Below, piece after piece: positions 1 through 7,110 of a stretch of 64,000 bases of DNA (position 1 is its first letter; each line of letters opens with the position of its first letter). A model generated the notes under the pieces. The model searched no databases and had not been told where the DNA came from. It saw only the letters and a program-made list of their open reading frames with translations. The stretch is taken from positions 124,001-188,000 of the forward strand of contig NZ_QLMG01000002.1 in NCBI RefSeq assembly GCF_003259905.1. The letters are read 5' to 3'. This DNA comes from Salipiger aestuarii (lineage in GTDB: Bacteria > Pseudomonadota > Alphaproteobacteria > Rhodobacterales > Rhodobacteraceae). The translations under genes were made by a program, and so were the position numbers.

Positions 1-47
1 GCCGCGGGCATGGCAAGGGCCAGGCCAATGCGCCTGTCCTCGAACAT
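1..47 (-). CDS. ABC transporter permease, N-terminal 15 codons only (runs off the window)
   Basis: An ATG lies immediately after the TAA stop of the upstream solute-binding protein gene (no intergenic bases), and the frame stays open to the window edge. The visible peptide begins MFEDRRIGLALAMPA, a polar start running into a hydrophobic stretch, as in many PotB/ThuF-like permeases. Zero spacing after the binding-protein gene supports co-transcription as an importer operon. Only 15 codons are visible, so the permease call rests mainly on context. Confidence 0.55.
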   Translation of the reverse strand, partial: MFEDRRIGLALAMPA

Positions 48-1076
48 TTATTTCATCACCTTGCTGTTCCACTGGTCCAGCCAGGTTTCGCGCTGGTCCA
101 GGATCACATCGGGCGGAAGCAGCTTGAGCGAGGCCACCGTTTCGGCGCCATAGGTCAGGTTGTCGGCGATCTCGTCCGAAACCACGACCTCGGCGTTGGC
201 GGGGCTGTCCACCAGCGCCTCGGCAAGCTTGGTCTGCACCTCGGTCGACAGCCAGAAATCCATGAATCGGGTCGCCAGGTCTTCGTTGCCGTTGTTCGCG
301 GTCATCACCATGACGTTCATGCCGCCGGTCTGGCCTTCGGTCGGGGTCGCCCAGGCCATCGACAGACCGTTGTCCTTGAAGCTGGCCCACGCAAAGCGAC
401 CCACGGGCGCGGCCCAGATCTCTTCTTGCTGCATCAACTGCGCCAGCTGCGACGAGCGGACGTAGAATGTAACGATGTCATCGGCGTGCGCGGCGACCTC
501 TTCGATGGGCGCGCTCAGGCTGTAATCCGCATCGCCCATGGCCTCACCGATCATGTACAGCGCGGGCGGGCCCTGGTTGGTGGTGACGTCGGGCAGGGCC
601 ACATTGCCGGCCAGCTCGGGCGACAGAAGGTCGGCCCAGCTTTCCACGGTGACCTTGTCGGACCGGTAGACGATGGACGTGGCATAGAACGTGTAGCCAA
701 CGCCAAGGTTGTCCCCCAGCGGGTCCTTGGCGATGTCATACAGCTTGTCGTGGTTTTTCAGGCTGGTCACGTCGATGGGCGCCAGCAGCCCCTTGCGGGC
801 GGCGCCAAGCGCGTCATGGGTCGACAGCACGGCCATGTCGATGACGGGGGCGTCCTTGTTGGCCTCGATCTTGGCAAGGCGTTCGACGGAGTTGCCGGTT
901 TCCACCACGATCTCGCAATCGCAGATTTCCATGAACGGGTCGTAGACGATTTCCTGAAACTCATCCTGGGCAAAGCTGTAGACCGAAATGGTCAGCGTGC
1001 CTTCGGCCAGGGCGGCGGCGGGCAGCAGCGCGGCGCCAAGGGCGGCGGCGCCGACGCGGGATCGTTTGGCGGTCAT
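48..1076 (-). CDS. ABC transporter extracellular solute-binding protein (PotD/spermidine-putrescine-like fold)
   Basis: The 342-residue protein has a Sec signal peptide (basic MTAKRSR, then an Ala/Leu core ending AALAEG, likely cleavage after residue 24). The mature part resembles family 1/PotD periplasmic binding proteins (ISVYSF start, then a YRSDKV...SWADLL block, typical of polyamine or iron-type receptors). It should capture its ligand in the periplasm for the permease starting at position 47. The gene follows a LacI-type regulator with its start abutting the regulator stop, so the operon order is regulator, receptor, permease. The ligand cannot be read from sequence. LacI control hints at a sugar or sugar-like substrate, although the fold is commoner for polyamines and metals. 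Confidence 0.85.
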   Translation of the reverse strand: MTAKRSRVGAAALGAALLPAAALAEGTLTISVYSFAQDEFQEIVYDPFMEICDCEIVVETGNSVERLAKIEANKDAPVIDMAVLSTHDALGAARKGLLAPIDVTSLKNHDKLYDIAKDPLGDNLGVGYTFYATSIVYRSDKVTVESWADLLSPELAGNVALPDVTTNQGPPALYMIGEAMGDADYSLSAPIEEVAAHADDIVTFYVRSSQLAQLMQQEEIWAAPVGRFAWASFKDNGLSMAWATPTEGQTGGMNVMVMTANNGNEDLATRFMDFWLSTEVQTKLAEALVDSPANAEVVVSDEIADNLTYGAETVASLKLLPPDVILDQRETWLDQWNSKVMK

Positions 1077-2053
1077 GCGGGGGTCTCCTTGTCGGGGTGG
1101 GTCGTGTCGGGGTGGGTCGTGGTTGATCCCCGCCTCAGCAATTGCACCGGAACGGTGCGGGGCGGCAGGGCGGGGTGGGAATCCAGCTGCGCGGCAAGAC
1201 GGCCAAGCGCACCCGAAGCGATGGCGCGCAGATCCTGCGCCACCGTGGTCAGCCCCGGCGCGACAAGCGCCGAGAACGCGTGATTGTCAAAGCCGGTCAC
1301 CGCCATGTCGCGGGGCAGGCGCAGCCCGGCGGCCTGAAGCCGGGTCAGCAGCGGCAGCGCGATCAGGTCGGACGTGGTGGCGATGGCGGTGATGCCCTGC
1401 GCGGCCAGCGTCTCGGGCGGGGGCAGCGGGGCATCATCCAGCCAATGCACCGGAGTGTCGCCCCCGGTCGCATGGGTCATACCGGCAATCCGGTCGGTTT
1501 GCACATGTGAGCTAGGGCTCTGGCCGACTAGCAGAATGCGCGCGTGGCCTTGCGCGCGCAAATGGGCGATGACCAGCCGCCCGCCCGCGATGTGATCGGC
1601 GCAGATGCTGTTGGCGGGGTTCGAGGTGGCGTCAATCACCGCCATCGGCACGCCCAGCGTGGGCACCCGCGTGCCCCGACGCGGCACCAGCACCAGCGCA
1701 TCGGCGCCCTGGCGCACAAGCCGGTCGAGCGCGGCGTCCTGCGCTTCGTTCGTGCCGCGACTGTCGGCAATCAGCACGCCTTGACCGCGCGCCTGTGCCT
1801 CGGCCTCGATGGCCTGGGCCAAGGCGGGGAACAGCGGGTTGGCGATGTCGGGCAGGACCAGCCCGATGACGCCGCTGCGCCCGGTGCGCAAGGCCCGCGC
1901 GCTGGGCGAGGGGGCATAACCCTGCCGGTCGGCCTCATGCCGGATACGCGACTTGAGCGCCTCGGACACGCGCCCCTTTCCGGACAGCGCATTTGACACC
2001 GTGGCAATCGACACCCCCATGGAGCGTGCAATATCGTGAATGGTCGCCGTCAT
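1073..2053 (-). CDS. LacI family transcriptional regulator
   Basis: The 326-residue protein starts MTATIHDIARSMGV and has a canonical LacI helix-turn-helix (residues about 4-24, VSIATVSNALSGKGRVS), the hinge region (PSPSARALRTGR) and a periplasmic-binding-like core beginning GVIGLVLPDIANPLFP. The frame stays open far upstream because it runs into the remnant of an SDR gene. The ATG at 2053 is chosen because the family begins there. The stop overlaps the start of the solute-binding protein gene, so it is probably the local regulator of that importer. A 26-bp inverted repeat 8 bp upstream suggests autoregulation. The C-terminus carries a small in-frame duplication (THPD repeated). Confidence 0.9.
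   Translation of the reverse strand: MTATIHDIARSMGVSIATVSNALSGKGRVSEALKSRIRHEADRQGYAPSPSARALRTGRSGVIGLVLPDIANPLFPALAQAIEAEAQARGQGVLIADSRGTNEAQDAALDRLVRQGADALVLVPRRGTRVPTLGVPMAVIDATSNPANSICADHIAGGRLVIAHLRAQGHARILLVGQSPSSHVQTDRIAGMTHATGGDTPVHWLDDAPLPPPETLAAQGITAIATTSDLIALPLLTRLQAAGLRLPRDMAVTGFDNHAFSALVAPGLTTVAQDLRAIASGALGRLAAQLDSHPALPPRTVPVQLLRRGSTTTHPDTTHPDKETPA
1091..1120. repeat. Two perfect 15-bp tandem copies inside the 3' end of the LacI gene
   Basis: The unit GTCGGGGTGGGTCGT occurs twice in a row. It is a whole number of codons, so the regulator gains five extra residues (TTHPD) near its C-terminus without a frameshift. This looks like a recent slippage duplication. Confidence 0.85.
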
Positions 2054-2060
2054 GCCATCC

Positions 2061-2086
2061 CGTCTGGTTAATCGTTTAATCAGACG
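2061..2086. promoter_or_regulatory. 26-bp inverted repeat, candidate LacI-type operator
   Basis: The two 13-bp halves (CGTCTGGTTAATC and GTTTAATCAGACG) match in 11 of 13 positions around a central CG, the architecture of LacI/GalR family operators. It ends 8 bp upstream of the regulator ATG, so binding there would block transcription start or early elongation. Symmetry and position are seen directly; binding by the adjacent LacI protein is inferred. Confidence 0.7.
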
Positions 2087-2194
2087 ATGGTGCCACAGTG
2101 TCACCCGGTTCAAGGCCCGTTCTGTGCAAACAGCGGTTATTCTGCGTGCCCTCCCCAGGACTGCCCCGGAAACGGGCGCCAGCGCGGCTCTGGG

Positions 2195-2703
2195 CATGGC
2201 GCTGCCGCCGTTGGCGCCAAAGCAGTGCCCGGTGATGAATCCTGCCTCGGAATCGGACAGGAAACGGACCATGGCGGCGATGTCATCGGGGTGCCCGTAG
2301 CGCGCGAGGGGCGAGGTAAGGTCCATGGCGATCTGCTCAGGGCTCATGCTGGTGGGGCTGGTCATGTCGGTCGCAATCGGACCCGGCGCGACGGCGTTGA
2401 CCAGAATGCCGGAGGCCAGTTCGCGGGCAAGCGCCTTGGTCCACTGACAGGATCGCGCCCTTGGAGACGCAATAGGCAACCAGATCCTCACGCCCGAGCA
2501 GCGCAAGCTCGGACGCGAAATTCACGATGCGCCCCTCGTGGCTGCGCCGGGCAAATTCGCGGCGGTTCAGGAAACACCCACGCAGGTTCACGGCGATCAC
2601 CCGGTCGAAATCCGCCGCTTCGGTGTCCGCAAGCATGAGCAAGGTCGCTCTGTCCTCCGCAAAGGCGCGGGCGACCTTGGGCGGCAGGATCGACTATGAC
2701 GAC
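2195..2703 (-). pseudogene. Short-chain dehydrogenase/reductase remnant (frameshifted, N-terminus missing or inverted)
   Basis: Minus-strand frames contain clear SDR segments in order: VVIVD (beta-2, 2703-2689), then after a frameshift PKVARAFAEDR, DFDRVIAVNLRG (the NxxG region), GRIVNFAS with the active-site YCVSKGA (Tyr-x-x-x-Lys), then a second frameshift to WTKALARELASGILVNAVAPGPIATDM and GHCFGANGGSAM. No stop follows GGSAM and the frame reads into the LacI gene. The first Rossmann segment is absent from this strand but lies on the opposite strand immediately next door. The gene cannot make a functional enzyme. Confidence 0.8.
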
Positions 2704-2796
2704 AGGGGGCAGCGCGTGCTGGCGACCAGCGCCTCTGCCGGCATCGGCTTTGCCGTCGCCCGCCTGTTGCGCTTTGCGATGACGCCACCGGCCTAA
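2704..2796 (+). pseudogene. SDR N-terminal Rossmann fragment in inverted orientation
   Basis: The plus strand reads GQRVLATSASAGIGFAVARLL, a beta-1/glycine-loop/alpha-A segment of an SDR (TxxxxGIG cofactor motif). It starts exactly where the minus-strand SDR remnant stops (2703/2704). The orientation and junction are those expected if the first ~90 bp of the gene had been flipped in place. It could alternatively be the remnant of a second, divergent SDR gene. Confidence 0.6.
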
Positions 2797-2890
2797 ATTT
2801 TTTATTTGATAAAAAATTTATCTGCCCTGAGTTCGGCCCGGCGCAAACGACGACGTCGCGCCCTAAATTTTTTAGAAGATAAAAAATTTA
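2794..2890. repeat. Paired AT-rich hairpins (palindrome pair A)
   Basis: The first hairpin, 2794-2820, has perfect 12-nt arms (TAAATTTTTTAT / ATAAAAAATTTA) and a 3-nt loop. The second, 2863-2891, has 12-nt arms (CTAAATTTTTTA / TAAAAAATTTAG) and a 5-nt loop. About 43 bp of GC-rich DNA lies between them. Such runs of A/T are conspicuous in this GC-rich window. Two further loci have the same paired layout with other arm sequences. Confidence 0.85.
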
Positions 2891-2928
2891 GTGTCGCGGA
2901 ACGGATGAAGACGGTCATGTTTCAGGGG

Positions 2929-3529
2929 ATGACGCCCAAGCCGCGCCGGAAAGAAGATCGCCGCCATCGTATCCTGTCCGACGCCAGCGGGCTTTTCGCG
3001 TGTAACGGTCATGCTGCCACCAACATAGAGCTGATCGCCGCCGCCGGGGTCAACCACGTCACCGCGCGCAACTACCACGGCACCAAGGCGGGGGGCTGCT
3101 GGGCACCGTGGCCGACAGCGCCGCACAGCGTGTCGCCCCGTTTGAAACGGTTGTGCCGCGGGGAGCGGAGCCGGTAACGCGCCCGGTAACGCGCCCTGTC
3201 GCGTTCGTCCGCGAAATCATGCAGCACGCCACCGAAGGTCTGGGCCGTGCACTTTGGCGGCAGGTGCTGGCCGAGGTTGCCGCCGAGACAGTCTCGCCCG
3301 CTGCGGTGGCGTACCAATGTCTTAACGATGGCCGGCGCCGCTGCTGGCCGACAGGCTTGGGCCAGATCGCCGTGCTGGGGCCGTCGCATTGTTCGATCTG
3401 CAAGATGCCCGGTACCATCGTTTCCTCGCCTCGGACAGGCTGACCGTCGACACGGCGGCTGCCGGTTTGCGCCACGACCTGACGGCGTTGCTGGCGCCGT
3501 CCTCTCACCACATGCCCCGACAGTCGTAG
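2929..3529 (+). pseudogene. TetR family regulator remnant (frameshifted)
   Basis: The reading starts MTPKPRRKEDRRHRIL and shows a TetR-type DNA-binding domain (ILSDASGLFACNGHAATNIELIAAAGVNHVTARNYHGTKAG, visible in pieces at 2956-3090). A frameshift follows near the GGGGGG run at about 3090. A second frame carries the ligand-domain start (ADSAAQRVAP, VAFVREIMQHATEGLGRALW), and a third frame continues ALFDLQDARYHRFL and LRHDLTALLAPSS to a TAG at 3527-3529. At least two frame changes make it a pseudogene. Its divergent position suggests it once controlled the neighbouring SDR. Confidence 0.75.
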
Positions 3530-3561
3530 ATCCCATGTTGCGTCACCCGCTTTCCTAGCCC

Positions 3562-4306
3562 GGTGGTGCGCTGCGTGACCTTTGACATCGACGCTGACAG
3601 CGTGATCGGCAACGCGAGTCCCGATGTCGCCGACTTGCGGTAGCGGCCTGTGTCCATGGGGCGCCAGGCGCACAGGTCGCCGTTCCGCGCCTCCTTGACA
3701 CTTGCCGCGGGCTTGGCTTGCGCCAGACCCTTTTTTATGCCCGTTCGGGTGGTGCCGGCCTTCCCCGCGACGGACGAGCCGATCCTTGTGGGGGGCCACG
3801 AGGTTGGCCACCATTCCTGGTGTCACGAGGTCCCGATGGGCCATTCCGACGACCACGGGGCGGAATTGTTCGAACCTGCGCTTGACGCGCATGTGGCGAT
3901 GGCGGGGCACAAGCCGCGCGGCTGCCGTGCCCAGACTGGTCCATCACGCCGCCCATGAAGGCCCGGCTGATCGCGCTGCCCCGGGTATTGGGGCACTGAC
4001 GACCGGTCGCCCTTTGCCGATCTTGCGGAAGTCGACGATCTCATGCCGGTCCACGCGCCTTCGCGCGACGTCCCGGGGGGTGACGAAAAATTCGACGCGA
4101 TGTACGCGGCGGGCCGGTTCTGGATGCCGATGCTGCCCCCGTGCCTGGCCGGGCGCCTTGTGCGCGGACTCCGGATGGAGAAACGGCTCAGCCGCATCGC
4201 CGACACCGGCGGCAGATGGCTTGCCCCGATGATGGAGGCCATCGCGGCTCATGCGCAGGCGGGCCGCAGCGATCTGCGTGTCGATGGCATCGGCCCCGCG
4301 ATATGA
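3562..4306 (+). pseudogene. Polysaccharide deacetylase-like (PuuE/allantoinase-type NodB) remnant
   Basis: Scattered across frames are family hallmarks in the right order: VTFDIDAD (metal-binding TFDxD start, about 3575), GHEVGHHSWCHE (the HxxxH metal motif, about 3805), LPCPDWSITP, then SPFADLAEVDDLMPVHAPS and EKFDAMYAAG...CLAGRL...METRL-type C-terminal region ending at 4306. Several frameshifts and stops separate them, for instance near 3640 and 3995. The degree of decay matches the SDR and TetR remnants next to it, so the three probably died together. Confidence 0.7.
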
Positions 4307-4373
4307 TGTCTGTCGGGCCGCGGGGGGCGCGCACCGCCGCGCGCGCGGTTTCGGTCGGACTTCGGCTGGACTT

Positions 4374-4402
4374 TGACAGGGATCTCGGCCATCTGTTGTG
4401 CA
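4374..4402 (+). promoter_or_regulatory. Possible promoter for the PagL-like gene
   Basis: A perfect TTGACA (4374-4379) lies about 45 bp upstream of the gene start. The hexamer 17 bp downstream is a poor -10 match, so this is only a weak candidate. Confidence 0.25.
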
Positions 4403-4423
4403 AGATACAGACGGGAGGCCTGA

Positions 4424-4945
4424 ATGGCGGACGGAACCTTTGCGGCACTGATGTTGATTGCAGGGCTGGCAGACATGAACGCGAATCATTGCGGCACCGC
4501 CTCGGGCTGCCTTGGGCAAGGCGATGTCACGCCGCGTGTTGCCTTTTCGGCGGGCTCGTCGCTGGAACGTCGCGCGGAAACGGGGCCCGAAGCCTATCTG
4601 CGCTACGATTTCGCCCGCACCATCGGCCCGTTCGGACAGGCCGTCGGGCTGTCGCTGGGCGAGGAAAGCGGCGCCTGGCTGGGCTATGGGCTGACCTGGG
4701 GAACCACGTTCGGGAAAACGCCGTTCTATACGGAATTGCATGTGATGCCCGGCCTCTACGCGGCGTCGGATTCGTTCGATCTGGGCGGACCGCTTGAATT
4801 TCGCTCGGGCGCCGAGCTCGGTTACGAGGCGGACAACGGCTGGCGCTATGCGCTCAGCTTCGACCACCGTTCGAACATGAGCATCTACGATTCGAACCCC
4901 GGCATCGAGACGGTGCAGTTCCGGGTGTCGATGCCGATCCGCTAA
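4424..4945 (+). CDS. Acyloxyacyl hydrolase, PagL-like lipid A 3-O-deacylase
   Basis: The 173-residue protein fits the small outer-membrane PagL beta-barrel: alternating hydrophobic strands, and near the C-terminus SFDHRSNMSIYDSNPG, which matches the PagL active-site block (His-x-Ser-Asn ... Asn-x-Gly). PagL enzymes remove the 3-O acyl chain of lipid A at the outer membrane. The start is supported by a strong GGGAGG 5 bp upstream. The N-terminus (FAALMLIAGLADMNA) is only a weak signal peptide. The gene follows the decayed region and is itself intact. Expression control is not evident. Confidence 0.8.
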   Translation: MADGTFAALMLIAGLADMNANHCGTASGCLGQGDVTPRVAFSAGSSLERRAETGPEAYLRYDFARTIGPFGQAVGLSLGEESGAWLGYGLTWGTTFGKTPFYTELHVMPGLYAASDSFDLGGPLEFRSGAELGYEADNGWRYALSFDHRSNMSIYDSNPGIETVQFRVSMPIR

Positions 4946-4990
4946 ATCCGCGCCATGGCGAACGGCCCGCTTGCGGGCGGGCGCGGGCGG

Positions 4991-5671
4991 TCAGCCAAAG
5001 CGTGACCGTCGCAGCCGCGCAAGCGCGCCGTTCGCGATGGCAAGCGGGTGCACGACCCCGATCTGTGCGGGCATTTCGGGCAGTTCCAGAATGCGCGCGA
5101 TGGCCAGCCGATGCGCGCCGCCACCCGCACGCAGGGCCGTGCCGTCGCGGGCGATGTGAACGAACACGCCTCCGTGCTCGCGGCGGAAATAATCCGGCAG
5201 CTCCGACTTGGCCAGCAGACGCCCACGGGCACGGGTTTCGTCAAACAGCCGGTCAAGCGTCTCGTAGCGATGCACAAGGTCCGCACGCGTGGCGCAGCCG
5301 TCAGGGCTATGGCCGCCCTCGATCTCCCTGAGCAGCTTTTCGAACAGCGGTGTGTCTTCCCAAGCCACCCCGTCAACAAAATGCATCCGGCAGCTGACGT
5401 ATTTGCGGTCTGCCCCGACCGGAGCGATCTGCCGGTCCCAGTCGCCGCCCAGAACCATACCGCTGTGCCGGCGCCGGCGGCGCGGACGAGGGGCGGCGGC
5501 GTGTTGGGCGATGGCGTTGGGATCGACATAGACGCATTCGTCCGACCGCGGCGCATCGGGTCCGTAAACCACCCGGTTCCACCAGTCGCGCGCGGCCTTG
5601 CGGGGCACATGTGCCCGGATGTCGCGCAGCCAGTTGACCGGGTGCAGGGTGGGGTGGTCGGCAAGGGCCAT
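4991..5671 (-). CDS. Conserved hypothetical protein with a ParB-like GGGxHR motif
   Basis: The 226-residue soluble protein has no signal peptide. Its C-terminal third contains GVFVHIARDGTALRAGGGAHRLAIARILELPEMPAQIGVVHP, read here as two blocks: an Arg/Gly-rich turn followed by HRLAIA. This resembles the ParB/sulfiredoxin-type nucleotide-binding loop (G-x-H-R) found in hypothetical proteins of marine alphaproteobacteria, often beside polysaccharide genes. The N-terminal half includes an Arg-rich stretch (RPRRRRRH). No pathway can be assigned. It is transcribed opposite to both neighbours. Confidence 0.65.
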   Translation of the reverse strand: MALADHPTLHPVNWLRDIRAHVPRKAARDWWNRVVYGPDAPRSDECVYVDPNAIAQHAAAPRPRRRRRHSGMVLGGDWDRQIAPVGADRKYVSCRMHFVDGVAWEDTPLFEKLLREIEGGHSPDGCATRADLVHRYETLDRLFDETRARGRLLAKSELPDYFRREHGGVFVHIARDGTALRAGGGAHRLAIARILELPEMPAQIGVVHPLAIANGALARLRRSRFG

Positions 5672-5845
5672 CCGTGTCGTCTCCGTGACGTTTGCAAGGC
5701 AAACATGTAACGCGGGCGCCGCATTTTCAAGCCGGACTCAGCCCGTCCGGGCGTGACCTGTGTCCGCCGGCATCGGTGGCCCACGATGCACCGCGCGGCT
5801 TGATGGCCCCTTTCCCCGGACGACCGGGGATCGTAGAGGACGTGC

Positions 5846-7018
5846 ATGGACTATGATGTGATCGTGCTTGGTGCCGGGGCTGCCGGTCTGATGGCGGCTG
5901 CGACAGCCGGACAGGCGGGCGCGCGTGTGCTTCTGCTGGATCATGCGGACAGGCCGGGAAAGAAGATCCTGATTTCGGGCGGGGGCAGGTGCAACTTTAC
6001 CAACACCGGGACCGAAGCGGGGTGCTTTCTGTCGGAAAACCCTCATTTCTGCAAATCCGCGCTGGCCCGCTATACCCAGTGGGATTTTCTGGCGCTGATC
6101 GAACGCCATCGTATCGCATGGCATGAAAAGACCCTGGGGCAGCTGTTTTGCGACGGGTCGGCCCGACAGGTGGTCGCGATGCTTGTCGATGAATGCAGCC
6201 GCGGCGCGGTCGAGATCCGCCTCGGAACCGGGATCGGGGACATCGGCCACGGCGACGGACTGTTCCGCGTCGCCGGGGCAACGGCCCCGCGGATGGTCGT
6301 CGCCACCGGTGGCCCCTCGATTCCGAAGATGGGCGCGACGGGCATCGCCTACCGGATCGCGGCGCGCTTCGGGGTGCCGGTCGTGACGCCGCGACCGGCG
6401 CTGGTTCCTTTCACGCTGGGGCCGGACGCAAAGGCATTCCGCGACATTTCCGGGGTGTCCTGCCCGGTAACGGCGCGGGTGGGGCCGACCTCGTTCGACG
6501 AGGCGGCGCTGTTCACCCATCGCGGGCTTTCGGGGCCGGCCATCCTACAGGTGTCGTCGTTCTGGAAAGCGGGCGATCCTGTGGTCCTGACGCTGGTCGA
6601 AAACGCCATGGAGATGTTGCGCGAGGCGCGGCGCAAGGCGCCCCGCTCCCGGTTGCGCGCGGCCCTGAGCGAGCACCTGCCGAACCGCCTGGCCGAGGTA
6701 CTGGCCGACCGCATCGGACTGGAACAGGAACTTGCGAACAGCTCGGATGCAGAGCTGGAGCGGGTGGCGCGCCATCTGACGCACCTCACCTTTCATCCGA
6801 CCGGGACCGAAGGGTATGCCAAGGCAGAAGTGACCGCCGGCGGCATCTCGACCGACGCGCTGTCGTCGCGGACGATGGAAGCCAAGGCCGTGCGGGGGCT
6901 GTATTTCATCGGCGAGGCTGTCGATGTGACGGGCTGGCTGGGCGGCTACAATTTCCAGTGGGCGTGGTCGTCGGGCTGGGCCGCCGGGTCCGCCTGTGCC
7001 GCGCCGCTCACCGGATGA
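5846..7018 (+). CDS. HI0933/YhiN family FAD-dependent oxidoreductase
   Basis: The 390-residue flavoprotein begins with a dinucleotide-binding motif (VIVLGAGAAGLMAA, residues about 5-18), then the family signature GKKILISGGGRCNFTN (about 40-55). Later come VVATGGPSIPKMGATG and a C-terminal FAD block with GLYFIGEAVDVTGWLGGYNFQWAWSSG. Length and motif order match the HI0933-like (TIGR00275) family, whose physiological substrate is generally unknown; the bile-acid enzyme BaiN belongs to the wider family. The gene stands alone, convergent with the RTX protein gene. Confidence 0.88.
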   Translation: MDYDVIVLGAGAAGLMAAATAGQAGARVLLLDHADRPGKKILISGGGRCNFTNTGTEAGCFLSENPHFCKSALARYTQWDFLALIERHRIAWHEKTLGQLFCDGSARQVVAMLVDECSRGAVEIRLGTGIGDIGHGDGLFRVAGATAPRMVVATGGPSIPKMGATGIAYRIAARFGVPVVTPRPALVPFTLGPDAKAFRDISGVSCPVTARVGPTSFDEAALFTHRGLSGPAILQVSSFWKAGDPVVLTLVENAMEMLREARRKAPRSRLRAALSEHLPNRLAEVLADRIGLEQELANSSDAELERVARHLTHLTFHPTGTEGYAKAEVTAGGISTDALSSRTMEAKAVRGLYFIGEAVDVTGWLGGYNFQWAWSSGWAAGSACAAPLTG

Positions 7019-7110
7019 ACGCCCCGGCGCGGCGACAAGCCGGGACGCAGGCGCAAGCCACGGGATGACACCCCGCCGGATCGCCGCGCTCGGCACCCGG
7101 CGGTGACCGG

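Noticed and set aside
2806-2928. Longer TetR start reading through both AT-rich hairpins
   Set aside because: The extra N-terminal residues come from the hairpin sequence and are not TetR-like; the family-like start is near 2929.
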